This document shows positions 8,032 to 16,671 of a DNA stretch of 64,000 nucleotides, in pieces (position 1 is the first letter of the stretch; each line of letters begins with the position of its first letter). A model generated the notes under the pieces. It saw only the letters and a list, made by a program, of their open reading frames with translations. It did no database searches and was not told the DNA's origin. This stretch comes from Pseudoalteromonas phenolica. GTDB lineage: Bacteria; Pseudomonadota; Gammaproteobacteria; Enterobacterales; Alteromonadaceae. The position numbers and the translations under genes are program-made. The stretch lies in the NCBI RefSeq assembly GCF_001444405.1, contig NZ_CP013187.1, forward strand, positions 2,418,001-2,482,000, given 5' to 3'.

Positions 8032-8706
8032 ATGCTAAAACCTTCTCCGCCACTCACCATTAATGAACTCATGCAACGCGTTGAGCAAATTGCAGGGCTG
8101 ACCCTAGGCGAGATTGCGGCTGAGTTTAACTTTAAAACCCCAGAACATTTATTACGTGAAAAAGGCTGGCAAGGTCAATTATTAGAATATGTACTGGGTG
8201 CCACCGCAGGCTCAAAACCAGTTCCTGACTTTGAGCACTTAGGCATCGAGCTTAAAACCATACCCATTGGCTTTAACGGCAAACCACTTGAAACGACTTA
8301 TGTATCGGTTGTTCCGCTAACTAACCTGACAGGTATGACTTGGCAATCGAGTACCGTAAAGAAAAAGCTTACCCATGTTTTATGGCTGCCGATTCTTGCT
8401 GAAAAAACCATTCAACCGATAGATAGAACTATCGGATCTGGATTTTTGTGGCAACCAAGCTTAGCGCAAGAGCATCAATTGCAAAGAGACTGGGAAGAGC
8501 AAATGGAGCTGATCGCACTTGGCCGAATAAATGAAATATCTGGCCATTTAGGTGAGGTGATGCAAATTAGACCAAAAGCCGCGAACAGCAAAGCGTTAAC
8601 TGATGTCATTGGCCCAAATGGTACAATGACGCAAACCTTGCCGCGCGGTTATTACTTGAAAATTCCATTCACCGCCCAGATCCTAGCAGATCAATTTGGA
8701 CTCTAA
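8032..8706 (+). CDS. mutH: DNA mismatch repair endonuclease MutH
   Basis: 224 aa, close to the usual 220-230. MutH is the endonuclease that nicks the unmethylated strand at hemimethylated GATC sites once MutS and MutL have found a mismatch. The catalytic triad of the family is seen as Asp66, Glu73 and Lys75 in the stretch DFEHLGIELKT, matching Asp70, Glu77 and Lys79 of the E. coli enzyme. Its presence implies Dam-directed mismatch repair in this organism. In many relatives mutH sits beside rppH; here about 7 kb lies between them. It converges on the glucokinase gene with only six bases between the stop codons. Confidence 0.96.
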   Translation: MLKPSPPLTINELMQRVEQIAGLTLGEIAAEFNFKTPEHLLREKGWQGQLLEYVLGATAGSKPVPDFEHLGIELKTIPIGFNGKPLETTYVSVVPLTNLTGMTWQSSTVKKKLTHVLWLPILAEKTIQPIDRTIGSGFLWQPSLAQEHQLQRDWEEQMELIALGRINEISGHLGEVMQIRPKAANSKALTDVIGPNGTMTQTLPRGYYLKIPFTAQILADQFGL

Positions 8707-8712
8707 GATTTA

Positions 8713-9720
8713 CTAATTTATCTCCTGATTCAAGAATACAGCCGCGCCTAACAAGCCCGGTTGCGGTTCAGTGATCACAAATACTGGCGTCTGCTCAGCA
8801 ATATGAGATAAACGCCCTTTTGCGATAAAGCGCTCACCAAAATCACCTTGTTTTAAAAATTCGATAAACCTAGGCACAATACCACCCGCGATATAGATCC
8901 CACCAAAACTGCTATTAAGTAATGCAAGATTACCTGAAAAGCTACCTAACACTTTACAAAACTGTTGCAGTGCCAAACAACATAAACCACATTTTACTGT
9001 AATAGCATTATGAGAAATCTCAGCCGCGCTCAGAGCAGCTTGATGTACTGATGAATGGCTTCCTTTAATGGAGTTTTGGTAATCCACTATTGCGCTGTAA
9101 ATTTGCTCTAATCCATAACCTGACAATAGCTGCTCATAAGAGATCCGTGGTTTTCTGCTATCGAGATAGTTGAAAATAATCAAGTCCAGCTCATCTACCG
9201 GTGCGAAATCAATATGCCCGCCTTCTGAGTTAATACAATGCCAAAAATGATTGTCTTGCATTGTAACCGGTGTAAGAGTCGCAACCCCAAGCCCAGTACC
9301 TGGCCCACAAATCGAAATAGTACTGTTTGCCCTCCCTTGCAATGGCCCTCGGATGTGACACTTTTGCTCATCACTTAAAAAAGGCACTGACATCGCGATG
9401 GCTTTGTAGTCATTAATTAAATACAAGCTCTGTAAGCCTAACTCAGCCTCAAGCGCAGTTTGCGAAAACGCCCAAGGCAAGTTTGTCATTGAGATCCAGT
9501 CTTCATCAGTCGGACAGGCAATCGCAAGACACGCATGTAAAGACTTGCCTCTGATTTTTTGTTCAGCAATATACAACTTAAGCACATCAGACAGTTCATC
9601 ATAGTCAGCACATTTATATGTGCTGACATGCGTTAACTGATTGTCTTTCGTTGCTTGCGCAATGCGGATATTGGTACCACCAATATCCGCAACAAGTCTA
9701 ATTTCAGTTACATTATCCAT
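8713..9720 (-). CDS. glk: Glucokinase (Glk family)
   Basis: 335 aa, slightly longer than E. coli Glk (321). It phosphorylates glucose to glucose-6-phosphate with ATP in the cytoplasm. The ATP phosphate-binding motif VADIGGTNIRIA is at residues 9-20, the catalytic aspartate is in LINDYKAIAMS near residue 105, and GPGTGLGVA is near residues 140-148. It is the last gene of the laminarin operon, two bases after the GH3 gene, which fits phosphorylation of the glucose released by that enzyme. Its stop lies six bases from the stop of convergent mutH, with no obvious terminator between. Confidence 0.93.
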   Translation of the reverse strand: MDNVTEIRLVADIGGTNIRIAQATKDNQLTHVSTYKCADYDELSDVLKLYIAEQKIRGKSLHACLAIACPTDEDWISMTNLPWAFSQTALEAELGLQSLYLINDYKAIAMSVPFLSDEQKCHIRGPLQGRANSTISICGPGTGLGVATLTPVTMQDNHFWHCINSEGGHIDFAPVDELDLIIFNYLDSRKPRISYEQLLSGYGLEQIYSAIVDYQNSIKGSHSSVHQAALSAAEISHNAITVKCGLCCLALQQFCKVLGSFSGNLALLNSSFGGIYIAGGIVPRFIEFLKQGDFGERFIAKGRLSHIAEQTPVFVITEPQPGLLGAAVFLNQEIN

Positions 9721-9722
9721 AA

Positions 9723-12269
9723 TTACTCACACTGAATACTGGCGGATTGACCTTGCTCTGGCGCAAAGTGAATGTCACTGATAGAAAGATTTGCCTTACC
9801 GCTGGTAGAAATCGCAAATGGCATAATCACTTGGCTATATTTCAAACCTTGTTTAGCAAAGCAATTTAAGTCAATTGATAAATTCTGCCATTGCGTGTCC
9901 GGTAGCCTATTCAGCTGCTCAGTGATGTCTACCTGCGCTCTACAGCTACCTGGTTTATCGCCTTCACTTTCACAATGACTCGAAATAATCACAGGCTGCT
10001 CTGCAAGGCCATCGCGCATGAGCTCAATCACTAGTGCGGCATTACTGGCTTGCATCATAGATAAGTCTTCTCTAAACCAACTTTTGCTGACAAATTCCAT
10101 ACCCGCATTTTCAAGACCTGTCCAAACCAGTTTGAATGCGTCTTCTTGGATATGTTTATCTATTGTGCGGTACTCAAGGCCTTTTAGAGCGATACTGCTC
10201 GACATCACAGCTTGATTGTTTGCCCCTGAGAACAAACGCATTTGCCAAGGCGCGAAAGTCTTCCCTTTGAATACATAGCTGTTTGCATCTGCACCGTTAT
10301 CAAGCTCAACTTTTTCACTCAAGTTATTTGATAACACAGACTTATCACCGTACTGCAAACCAAAGCCATAAGGCAGTAATGGTGCATAATCGGCGTCAAA
10401 TCGATTTACCGGCTTACTTGGGTGACTAGGCCAAGAGAATGACAATTTACCTTTAAAGTCATTTTGCACCTTACCCGCTTTATCTGTCAGCAGCACATCT
10501 GCAACTGCATCGCCTTCAGAGCCTGGTAGCCAAGCAGCGACAAAAGCATCACTGCTATTCAACTCTGGATTGACCCAAAGTGGACGGCCACTGATAAACA
10601 CTGAAATGACCGGTATACCTTGCGCTTTTAACTTTTGTAATAAGGCTAAATCACGTTTATCACCTTGTTGATACACGAGGTTTTCTTTGTCTCCATGGCC
10701 TTCCGCGTATGGCTCTTCACCAAACACCACAATGGCAACATCAGGTTTGTTTTCAAAACTACCGTCTTCGCTAAGCGTAACCTTGCCACCAGCAGCTTTG
10801 ATTTGTTCAGCTAGGCCGTCGTAAATTGAAGAACCACCTGGGAAGTCGGCATTTTCATTGTTGGTGCCCTGCCAAGTAATTGTCCAACCACCCGATTGCT
10901 TGCCAATATTGTTTGCCGCATCGCCCGCAATCAAAATATTTTGCTTAGGAGAAAGTGGCAGTAAGTTATCGTTATTTTTAAGCAACACTAGAGATTCACG
11001 CACTGCCTGCTTTGCAACCTCACGGTGCTCAGCATGCCCGATCAAATCTGTTTTATTGGCATATGGACGATTTGCAGGACTTGCTTTATCGAATAAGCCT
11101 GCACGGAATTTCACACGTAAAATACGCGTTACCGCATCGTCAATACGCGACATTGGAATAACTCCAGCACGCACTTGTTTAATGGTGTTTTCCATCAAGG
11201 GTTTCCACGCATCCGTTGGTACCATATACACATCAAGACCTGCATTCACCGCTTGTGGACAGTCGTGGTTGCTACACCCTTTGATTTGACCATGGCCGTT
11301 CCAATCACCTACGACAAACCCATCAAAACCCATTTTGTCTTTTAAGACATCGGTAAGTAGATATTTATTGCCGTGAATTTTCTCACCATTCCAGCTATTG
11401 AAAGACGCCATTACAGACTGTGCACCCGCAGTCAAACCACCCACATATCCTTGCGAGTGAATGTTGAATAAATCCAACTCTGAGTCGATGTTATTACCTT
11501 GGTCGTCGCCTTTTACCGTGCCGCCGTCACCCACAAAGTGCTTAACCGTACTAATGACTCTATCATCGCCTAAGAAGTTATCGCCTTGTGTACCCTGCAA
11601 ACCATGAACAATTGCAGCAGCATATTCTTTCACTATTTCAGGATCTTCAGAGTAACCTTCGTAAGTTCGGCCCCATCTATCATCACGAACCGTAGCGACG
11701 GTTGGCGCGAACACCCAATCGATACCAGTTGCCATCACTTCTTTTGCGGTCACTTCGGCAATTTTAACAATCAAGTCTGGGTTATTTGCGGCGCCTAACC
11801 CGATATTATGCGGGAACAGCGTCGCGCCAATCACATTGTTGTGGCCATGTACCGCATCTGTGCCCCACATGGTTGGAATGTTGATTCCGTCTAGAGAATC
11901 ATCAACCGACGCTTGATACATGGCCTCAGCTAAATCAACCCAATCTTTCACACTGGAATGTTTATTGTTATTTGGAAATGCACCACCGCCATTGAGGTAT
12001 GAGCCAAAGCCATAGCGACGCATATCTTCTACTGTGATGTCACGGATCTCAGGTTGGATCATTTGCGCGACTTTTTGCTCTAGCGTCATTTTCGCCAACA
12101 GTTCAGCGACGTTACGCTCAATCTCTGGATCTTTTTTCACTTCAGAGTTAATCGTCGGCCAAATATCTAAGCCAGACTTTTCTACTTCAACAGTGTCGTT
12201 TTGTTTTGCACATGATGCCAGTAAACCTGTGACCATCACTGCAACTAATGATTTTTTTAAACGCTTCAT
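9723..12269 (-). CDS. GH3 exo-beta-1,3/1,4-glucosidase lipoprotein (ExoP-like)
   Basis: 848 aa. The N-terminus has a lipoprotein signal with lipobox LLASC, so Cys20 would be lipidated. The GH3 barrel follows, with VFAPTVATVRDDRWGRTYEGY and the nucleophile Asp322 in FVVGDWNGHG, then the second GH3 domain (residues about 430-640) with VVVFGEEPYAEGHGD. A C-terminal beta-sandwich of about 170 residues ends the protein. This architecture and length match ExoP, the exo-1,3/1,4-beta-glucanase known from a Pseudoalteromonas strain. The role is to release glucose from laminarin oligosaccharides in the periplasm or at the outer membrane. It starts four bases after the permease stop with the strong site AGAGGTAATAAA. 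Its last module resembles the modules of the GH16 enzyme in the same operon. Confidence 0.93.
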   Translation of the reverse strand: MKRLKKSLVAVMVTGLLASCAKQNDTVEVEKSGLDIWPTINSEVKKDPEIERNVAELLAKMTLEQKVAQMIQPEIRDITVEDMRRYGFGSYLNGGGAFPNNNKHSSVKDWVDLAEAMYQASVDDSLDGINIPTMWGTDAVHGHNNVIGATLFPHNIGLGAANNPDLIVKIAEVTAKEVMATGIDWVFAPTVATVRDDRWGRTYEGYSEDPEIVKEYAAAIVHGLQGTQGDNFLGDDRVISTVKHFVGDGGTVKGDDQGNNIDSELDLFNIHSQGYVGGLTAGAQSVMASFNSWNGEKIHGNKYLLTDVLKDKMGFDGFVVGDWNGHGQIKGCSNHDCPQAVNAGLDVYMVPTDAWKPLMENTIKQVRAGVIPMSRIDDAVTRILRVKFRAGLFDKASPANRPYANKTDLIGHAEHREVAKQAVRESLVLLKNNDNLLPLSPKQNILIAGDAANNIGKQSGGWTITWQGTNNENADFPGGSSIYDGLAEQIKAAGGKVTLSEDGSFENKPDVAIVVFGEEPYAEGHGDKENLVYQQGDKRDLALLQKLKAQGIPVISVFISGRPLWVNPELNSSDAFVAAWLPGSEGDAVADVLLTDKAGKVQNDFKGKLSFSWPSHPSKPVNRFDADYAPLLPYGFGLQYGDKSVLSNNLSEKVELDNGADANSYVFKGKTFAPWQMRLFSGANNQAVMSSSIALKGLEYRTIDKHIQEDAFKLVWTGLENAGMEFVSKSWFREDLSMMQASNAALVIELMRDGLAEQPVIISSHCESEGDKPGSCRAQVDITEQLNRLPDTQWQNLSIDLNCFAKQGLKYSQVIMPFAISTSGKANLSISDIHFAPEQGQSASIQCE

Positions 12270-12273
12270 TTTA

Positions 12274-13527
12274 TTACCTCTCAGAAGAGCTATTTACAGG
12301 TTTATGACCTTTTAAGCCGAAGTAGCCAATGAACACATAACACAGTGCTGGCAATAAGAAAGACAGTTGAACACCGACGACATCGGCAAGCATGCCTTGG
12401 AATAATGGCACGATTGCACCACCAACAATGGCCAGACAAAGTAAACCCGCGCCATGACTTGCTGCATCGCCTAGTTTATTGATTGCTAAACTAAAGATGG
12501 TTGGGAACATGATTGAATTGAATAAGCCAACAGCCAGAATTGACCACTTCGCCACTGCGCCCTCTGACATCACTGCAACCACAAGCAATACAATGGCCAT
12601 CACTGCATTGAATGCCAGCACTTTACCCGCTGCGATTTTTTGCATCACAACAGCACCGATAAAGCGGCCGATCATAGCACCACCCCAGTAGTAGGCGATT
12701 AACTTAGCGGCTTGCGCTTCATTCAAACCTGCGATATTTGGGTCGTGTAAGAAGTTCACTAAAAAACTACCAATGGCGACTTCTGCACCTACATATAAAA
12801 AGATGCCAATTGCGCCAAGTTTAAGGTGCGTATATTTCAATGCGGTTTTAATCGATGGTTTTGATTGTTCACTTTTACCCAGCTCAGGCAGCTTAATAAA
12901 CGCAAAAACCACAGCTAAAGCCAATAACGTCAGTGCTAAAAATAAATAAGGGATTTGTACCGCTGTCGCGTCAGTTTGCGCAGCTGCATTTGTCTCTGAG
13001 AAAATCAGCCAAGCACCAAAAAATGGCGCGACGGTTGTACCTAAAGAGTTAAACGCTTGCGTCATAGTCAAACGCGAAGAAGCGGTTTTTGCAGGCCCAA
13101 GTGCGCTCACAAATGGGTTCGCTGATACTTGCAAGACCGTGATACCTGCAGCCAGTACAAATAGCGCCCCTAAGAATAAGGCATAAACGCCCAAAGCCGC
13201 CGCAGGATAAAATAAAAAGCACCCAAGACTTGCTATTGTAAGACCCGTGATTATGCCCTTTTTAAAGCCAATTTTACTCACTAAAGTGCCAGCAGGGATC
13301 GACACAATAAAATAAGCGCCAAAGAAGCAAAATTGCACTAGCATGGCTTGAGTGTAAGTGAGGGAGAAAGCGTTTTTTAAATAAGGAATTAAAATGTCAT
13401 TTAGACAGGTAATGAACCCCCACATAAAAAACAAAGTGGTTAAGGTGATCAACGCAAAAGTATTATTCTGCGGTTGTTCAACCTGATTGTTTGTATCAAA
13501 AGTACCTATAGAGCTTGCCATAGTCAT
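12274..13527 (-). CDS. Sugar MFS transporter (FucP/GluP type)
   Basis: About 418 aa with 12 predicted membrane segments. Start ATTLTTLFFMWGFITCLNDILIPYL-like region and the motif VLQVSANPF are characteristic of the fucose/glucose/galactose proton symporter branch of the major facilitator superfamily. It would carry glucose or other monosaccharides into the cytoplasm. It sits between the TonB receptor and the GH3 gene, so glucose released from laminarin is the likely substrate. The longest frame begins with TTG at 13542; the ATG at 13527 or at 13521 is more likely, though neither has a strong Shine-Dalgarno. A hairpin precedes the gene at 13601-13624. Confidence 0.9.
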   Translation of the reverse strand: MTMASSIGTFDTNNQVEQPQNNTFALITLTTLFFMWGFITCLNDILIPYLKNAFSLTYTQAMLVQFCFFGAYFIVSIPAGTLVSKIGFKKGIITGLTIASLGCFLFYPAAALGVYALFLGALFVLAAGITVLQVSANPFVSALGPAKTASSRLTMTQAFNSLGTTVAPFFGAWLIFSETNAAAQTDATAVQIPYLFLALTLLALAVVFAFIKLPELGKSEQSKPSIKTALKYTHLKLGAIGIFLYVGAEVAIGSFLVNFLHDPNIAGLNEAQAAKLIAYYWGGAMIGRFIGAVVMQKIAAGKVLAFNAVMAIVLLVVAVMSEGAVAKWSILAVGLFNSIMFPTIFSLAINKLGDAASHGAGLLCLAIVGGAIVPLFQGMLADVVGVQLSFLLPALCYVFIGYFGLKGHKPVNSSSER

Positions 13528-13600
13528 ATTCCAGCATGCCAAACCCAGAGCGCTCGCATATAGAGATTGCTAGCACCTGAGTTTTAATTAATCTTGAATG

Positions 13601-13624
13601 GCTTACCTCAAAAAAGAGGTAAGC
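13601..13624 (-). repeat. Intercistronic stem-loop TonB receptor / permease
   Basis: Perfect 9-bp arms GCTTACCTC and GAGGTAAGC enclose a loop of six A on the plus strand (six U in the mRNA). It starts 22 bases beyond the receptor stop codon. No T-run follows on the minus strand, so it is more likely an mRNA-stability or processing hairpin that separates receptor and permease expression than a full terminator. Confidence 0.6.
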
Positions 13625-13646
13625 ACTTGTTATGAGTTATATTGAA

Positions 13647-16604
13647 TTAATTGAACGAATAACGAACACCTACCGCATAACGAGGGCCATATTCTCTTGC
13701 AAATAAGAACTGACGCTCGTAACGGCCATAGCCTTGCTCTGTTTCGTTATTCAAGTTGATGCCTTCAAAGAACACGGTTACTTGGTCGTTCAGATCATAG
13801 TTCACACTCATATCCCACTGTCCAAATGCCTTAGCAAATTGTGGGGGGTTATCTGAAGAGCCCTGATCTTGACCAACACCAATCAAGTATTCATCACGCC
13901 ATGCATAAGTTAACTTGATTGATAAACCATCTTTTTCATAAAACGCTTGTAAGTTTGCTGAGTCACTTAAACCTGTTAAAGGGGTTTGCTGGTCTAAACT
14001 GTTCACATCGAATTCAACATCGCCGTTTACGAAAGTCGCATTAACGCCAACACCAAAGCCTGTTTCACCAATAAGGTGCTGAACAGCAACTTCAATACCA
14101 TCTACTGACTTAGTATCAGGCGCATTAAATGGACGCGTGATGTCCCAAACCATCAAAGGATCATCCGAATTGGGCGTGATATAACCTTGCTCGTTTAGTG
14201 TTGAACCATTCGCTTGTATTTGAGCAAAAATAGCATCGTTGGTAGCTTGCTCTCCACGCGCTTCAATGTCAGCCACAGCCTGATTCCAACGAGGGCCTTT
14301 GTAAATATCATTAAAACCTTCAATCGTTGTAGACACAATTTGACTACCTATGAAGTTTTTAACCGATTTGTCAAAGTAACCAATCGCTGCGTAGCTGCCT
14401 TCTGCGTAATAGTACTCTAAACTTAAATCGAAGTTTGTTGATTCAAATGGTAACAAGTTAGTGTTACCTTCACTCGCATTGCGCGAGCCAATTTTTGGAC
14501 TACCTGATAGGCTACGACCGCCTGCTAAATCACCTAAAGGCGCGCGCGAAATGGTTTTACCCCAAGACACACGTGACACTAGGTCATCGGTTAACTCTAC
14601 TTTAATATCAAGCATAGGTAGAAACACATCATGCTCACCTGTCAGCGTTAGTGTGTTGTTTTCACCAGGAAGATATTGAGTGTGCCATTCACTGCCGCCT
14701 TTCCACCAAACTGAAGTTGGAACTGGTTGGAATACATTACTGGTTACATCAGTTTCTTCGTAACGTACACCTGCATTTAATTGCACAGGGAAATCTGCAA
14801 TTTCAAACTCCCAGAAGCTTGATAAATAAATACTGGTTGTTTCTTCTGTAACCGAGCCCTTCGAGAAAGTACCCAAATCGTGATACGCGGTTGTTGCGAA
14901 GGAATCGTCACCACCTAACAATTCATTGGTTAAAAACGCTTCAGAGCGAGCTACAACTTCATCAAAGTCGAAGGTGTAATAATAATGTGGATTTAAATCA
15001 CTGCCACCACCAGCAAAGGCATCTAAGAAATCGCTGGTATCGTGCTTAGTGAACATGCCATCAGGGAACAATTCAGGCCAAGAAGGGTTAAACAAAAAGC
15101 CACCAATTAAGCCACTCCAAGCATTAGAACCACTCATTTCCTGTTCGGTACGTGCAGCACCAAATTGAATATTTACTAAGCCAATATCGTCATAGTAAAC
15201 ATCCCAAATACCATCTAATTGAATCTGATCTACAGTTGCTTTACCTGGAGAGTGAACAAATTGACTAAAGTGTGAATCCATTTCACTGGCTAGCAATTCG
15301 TTTGTACCATTGTTCCAAAGGATATTCGCGTGAGGTACTTCACCTGTACGATAGTCGTACATTTTTGTAATAAGCTGGTCTGATCCTAAAACCAATGAAC
15401 CATGGCTGCCTAAGCCCTTGTCTGCACCATTATCTGTCTCGCTTTGAGAATCATGGTAGTCCAAGGTCAGCTTCAAAGAGTCTGTAACTTGCCAATCAAA
15501 GTTAAAGCCTAAAGAACGCTCATCTACTTCTGTTGTCGCACGGGAGGCTGTAAAAGAGCCATCATTACCACCGATATCTGCATAAATAACAGTGCCATTT
15601 TCATCTAGCTCATACGCATTGATATTGCCACCATAGTCGTTCCACATCCCCCAACCAATAGAGTTCATACCTGTCACCGCTTTGGTACCCACATAGTCTA
15701 ATGTGAATACCATGTCATCAACTGGTGCATATTGGAAAACTATATGCCCATTGGTGCGCTCACGTTGAAAATCGGCAATACCGTAGTTCATATCCCGCGG
15801 AAAAAAGTGGTCTCCCACTCGGTTTCCTTCATCATCTAACGGGCGAGGATCAACAACTTTGTCCGCATCTAAGTTACTGGGCAAATCGACATTAGCTTGC
15901 CAACCTTGAATATTGGCACCTTGCTGTTGAAAATCACGACGATGATGGTTAAAAGAAATGGCAAAGCCCACGGTATCATCTAGATACGTGTTTGAGTAAA
16001 GTGCTGAGAACTCAGGCGTGATATCTTCGCCTGCTTCATTTGATGAATCATGAATTGCTTTTGCCGACACCGAAAACTTCTCTGTGGCGCTGCTAAGAGG
16101 TTTTGCTGTCACAATGTTAACCGTTGCACCCAGACCACCTGTTGGGTTGTCAGCTCGCGCTGTTTTATAGACTTCTAATGCCGATACACCACTTGAGGAT
16201 AAATTTTCAAAGCTGTAGGAGCGAGTATTACCCGTACCAGGCATTTGGCGACCATTTAAAGTCACTAGGTTAAAATCAGGACCGAAGCCACGCACCGTGA
16301 TTTGGCTACCTTCACCATTACTGCGGCTAACTGCAACCCCCGTTATACGCTGAAGTGATTCAGCCAAGTTAGTGTCTGGGAATTTACCCATTTCTTCTGC
16401 TGAAATAGCATCAACGACACCCGACATATCACGCTTTACATTCATCGAGCGGATCAAACTGCCTTTGATTCCACGTACTTCAATAACTTCAACGTCTTTT
16501 TCTTTATCAGCTTCATTCGCTTGTGCGTTGACTGTAAAGCCTGTGCTTAATGCCGCACATACATAAAGTGCGATTTTTGATTGTTGGAATTTAAATGTGT
16601 TCAT
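13647..16604 (-). CDS. TonB-dependent receptor, laminarin oligosaccharide uptake
   Basis: 985 aa outer-membrane receptor. A signal peptide (residues 1-29, cleavage near VNAQANEA) precedes a plug domain with the typical sequence NLAESLQRITGVAVSR and ITVRGFGPDFNLVTLNGR, then a long beta-barrel ending in VGVRYSFN, close to the aromatic C-terminal signature of barrel proteins. The start VEVIEVRGIKGSL and general layout are those of the TonB-Xanth-Caul type receptors that take up plant and algal oligosaccharides. It lies between GH16 and the permease in a beta-glucan operon and most likely imports laminari-oligosaccharides with energy from TonB-ExbBD. Hairpins without T-runs flank the gene on both sides, which may favour strong, independent receptor mRNA levels. 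Confidence 0.94.
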   Translation of the reverse strand: MNTFKFQQSKIALYVCAALSTGFTVNAQANEADKEKDVEVIEVRGIKGSLIRSMNVKRDMSGVVDAISAEEMGKFPDTNLAESLQRITGVAVSRSNGEGSQITVRGFGPDFNLVTLNGRQMPGTGNTRSYSFENLSSSGVSALEVYKTARADNPTGGLGATVNIVTAKPLSSATEKFSVSAKAIHDSSNEAGEDITPEFSALYSNTYLDDTVGFAISFNHHRRDFQQQGANIQGWQANVDLPSNLDADKVVDPRPLDDEGNRVGDHFFPRDMNYGIADFQRERTNGHIVFQYAPVDDMVFTLDYVGTKAVTGMNSIGWGMWNDYGGNINAYELDENGTVIYADIGGNDGSFTASRATTEVDERSLGFNFDWQVTDSLKLTLDYHDSQSETDNGADKGLGSHGSLVLGSDQLITKMYDYRTGEVPHANILWNNGTNELLASEMDSHFSQFVHSPGKATVDQIQLDGIWDVYYDDIGLVNIQFGAARTEQEMSGSNAWSGLIGGFLFNPSWPELFPDGMFTKHDTSDFLDAFAGGGSDLNPHYYYTFDFDEVVARSEAFLTNELLGGDDSFATTAYHDLGTFSKGSVTEETTSIYLSSFWEFEIADFPVQLNAGVRYEETDVTSNVFQPVPTSVWWKGGSEWHTQYLPGENNTLTLTGEHDVFLPMLDIKVELTDDLVSRVSWGKTISRAPLGDLAGGRSLSGSPKIGSRNASEGNTNLLPFESTNFDLSLEYYYAEGSYAAIGYFDKSVKNFIGSQIVSTTIEGFNDIYKGPRWNQAVADIEARGEQATNDAIFAQIQANGSTLNEQGYITPNSDDPLMVWDITRPFNAPDTKSVDGIEVAVQHLIGETGFGVGVNATFVNGDVEFDVNSLDQQTPLTGLSDSANLQAFYEKDGLSIKLTYAWRDEYLIGVGQDQGSSDNPPQFAKAFGQWDMSVNYDLNDQVTVFFEGINLNNETEQGYGRYERQFLFAREYGPRYAVGVRYSFN

Positions 16605-16634
16605 AATTGCCCTACTAAAATCTTGCTCAGTGAG

Positions 16635-16654
16635 GAGCGTGAATAATCACGCTC
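16635..16654 (-). repeat. Intercistronic stem-loop GH16 / TonB receptor
   Basis: Perfect 8-bp arms GAGCGTGA and TCACGCTC around loop ATAA, in the 67-bp gap between the GH16 stop and the receptor start. There is no T-run. It resembles the hairpin on the other side of the receptor gene and is probably an mRNA-stability or processing element. Confidence 0.6.
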
Positions 16655-16671
16655 GACCTTATCGGTTCGTG

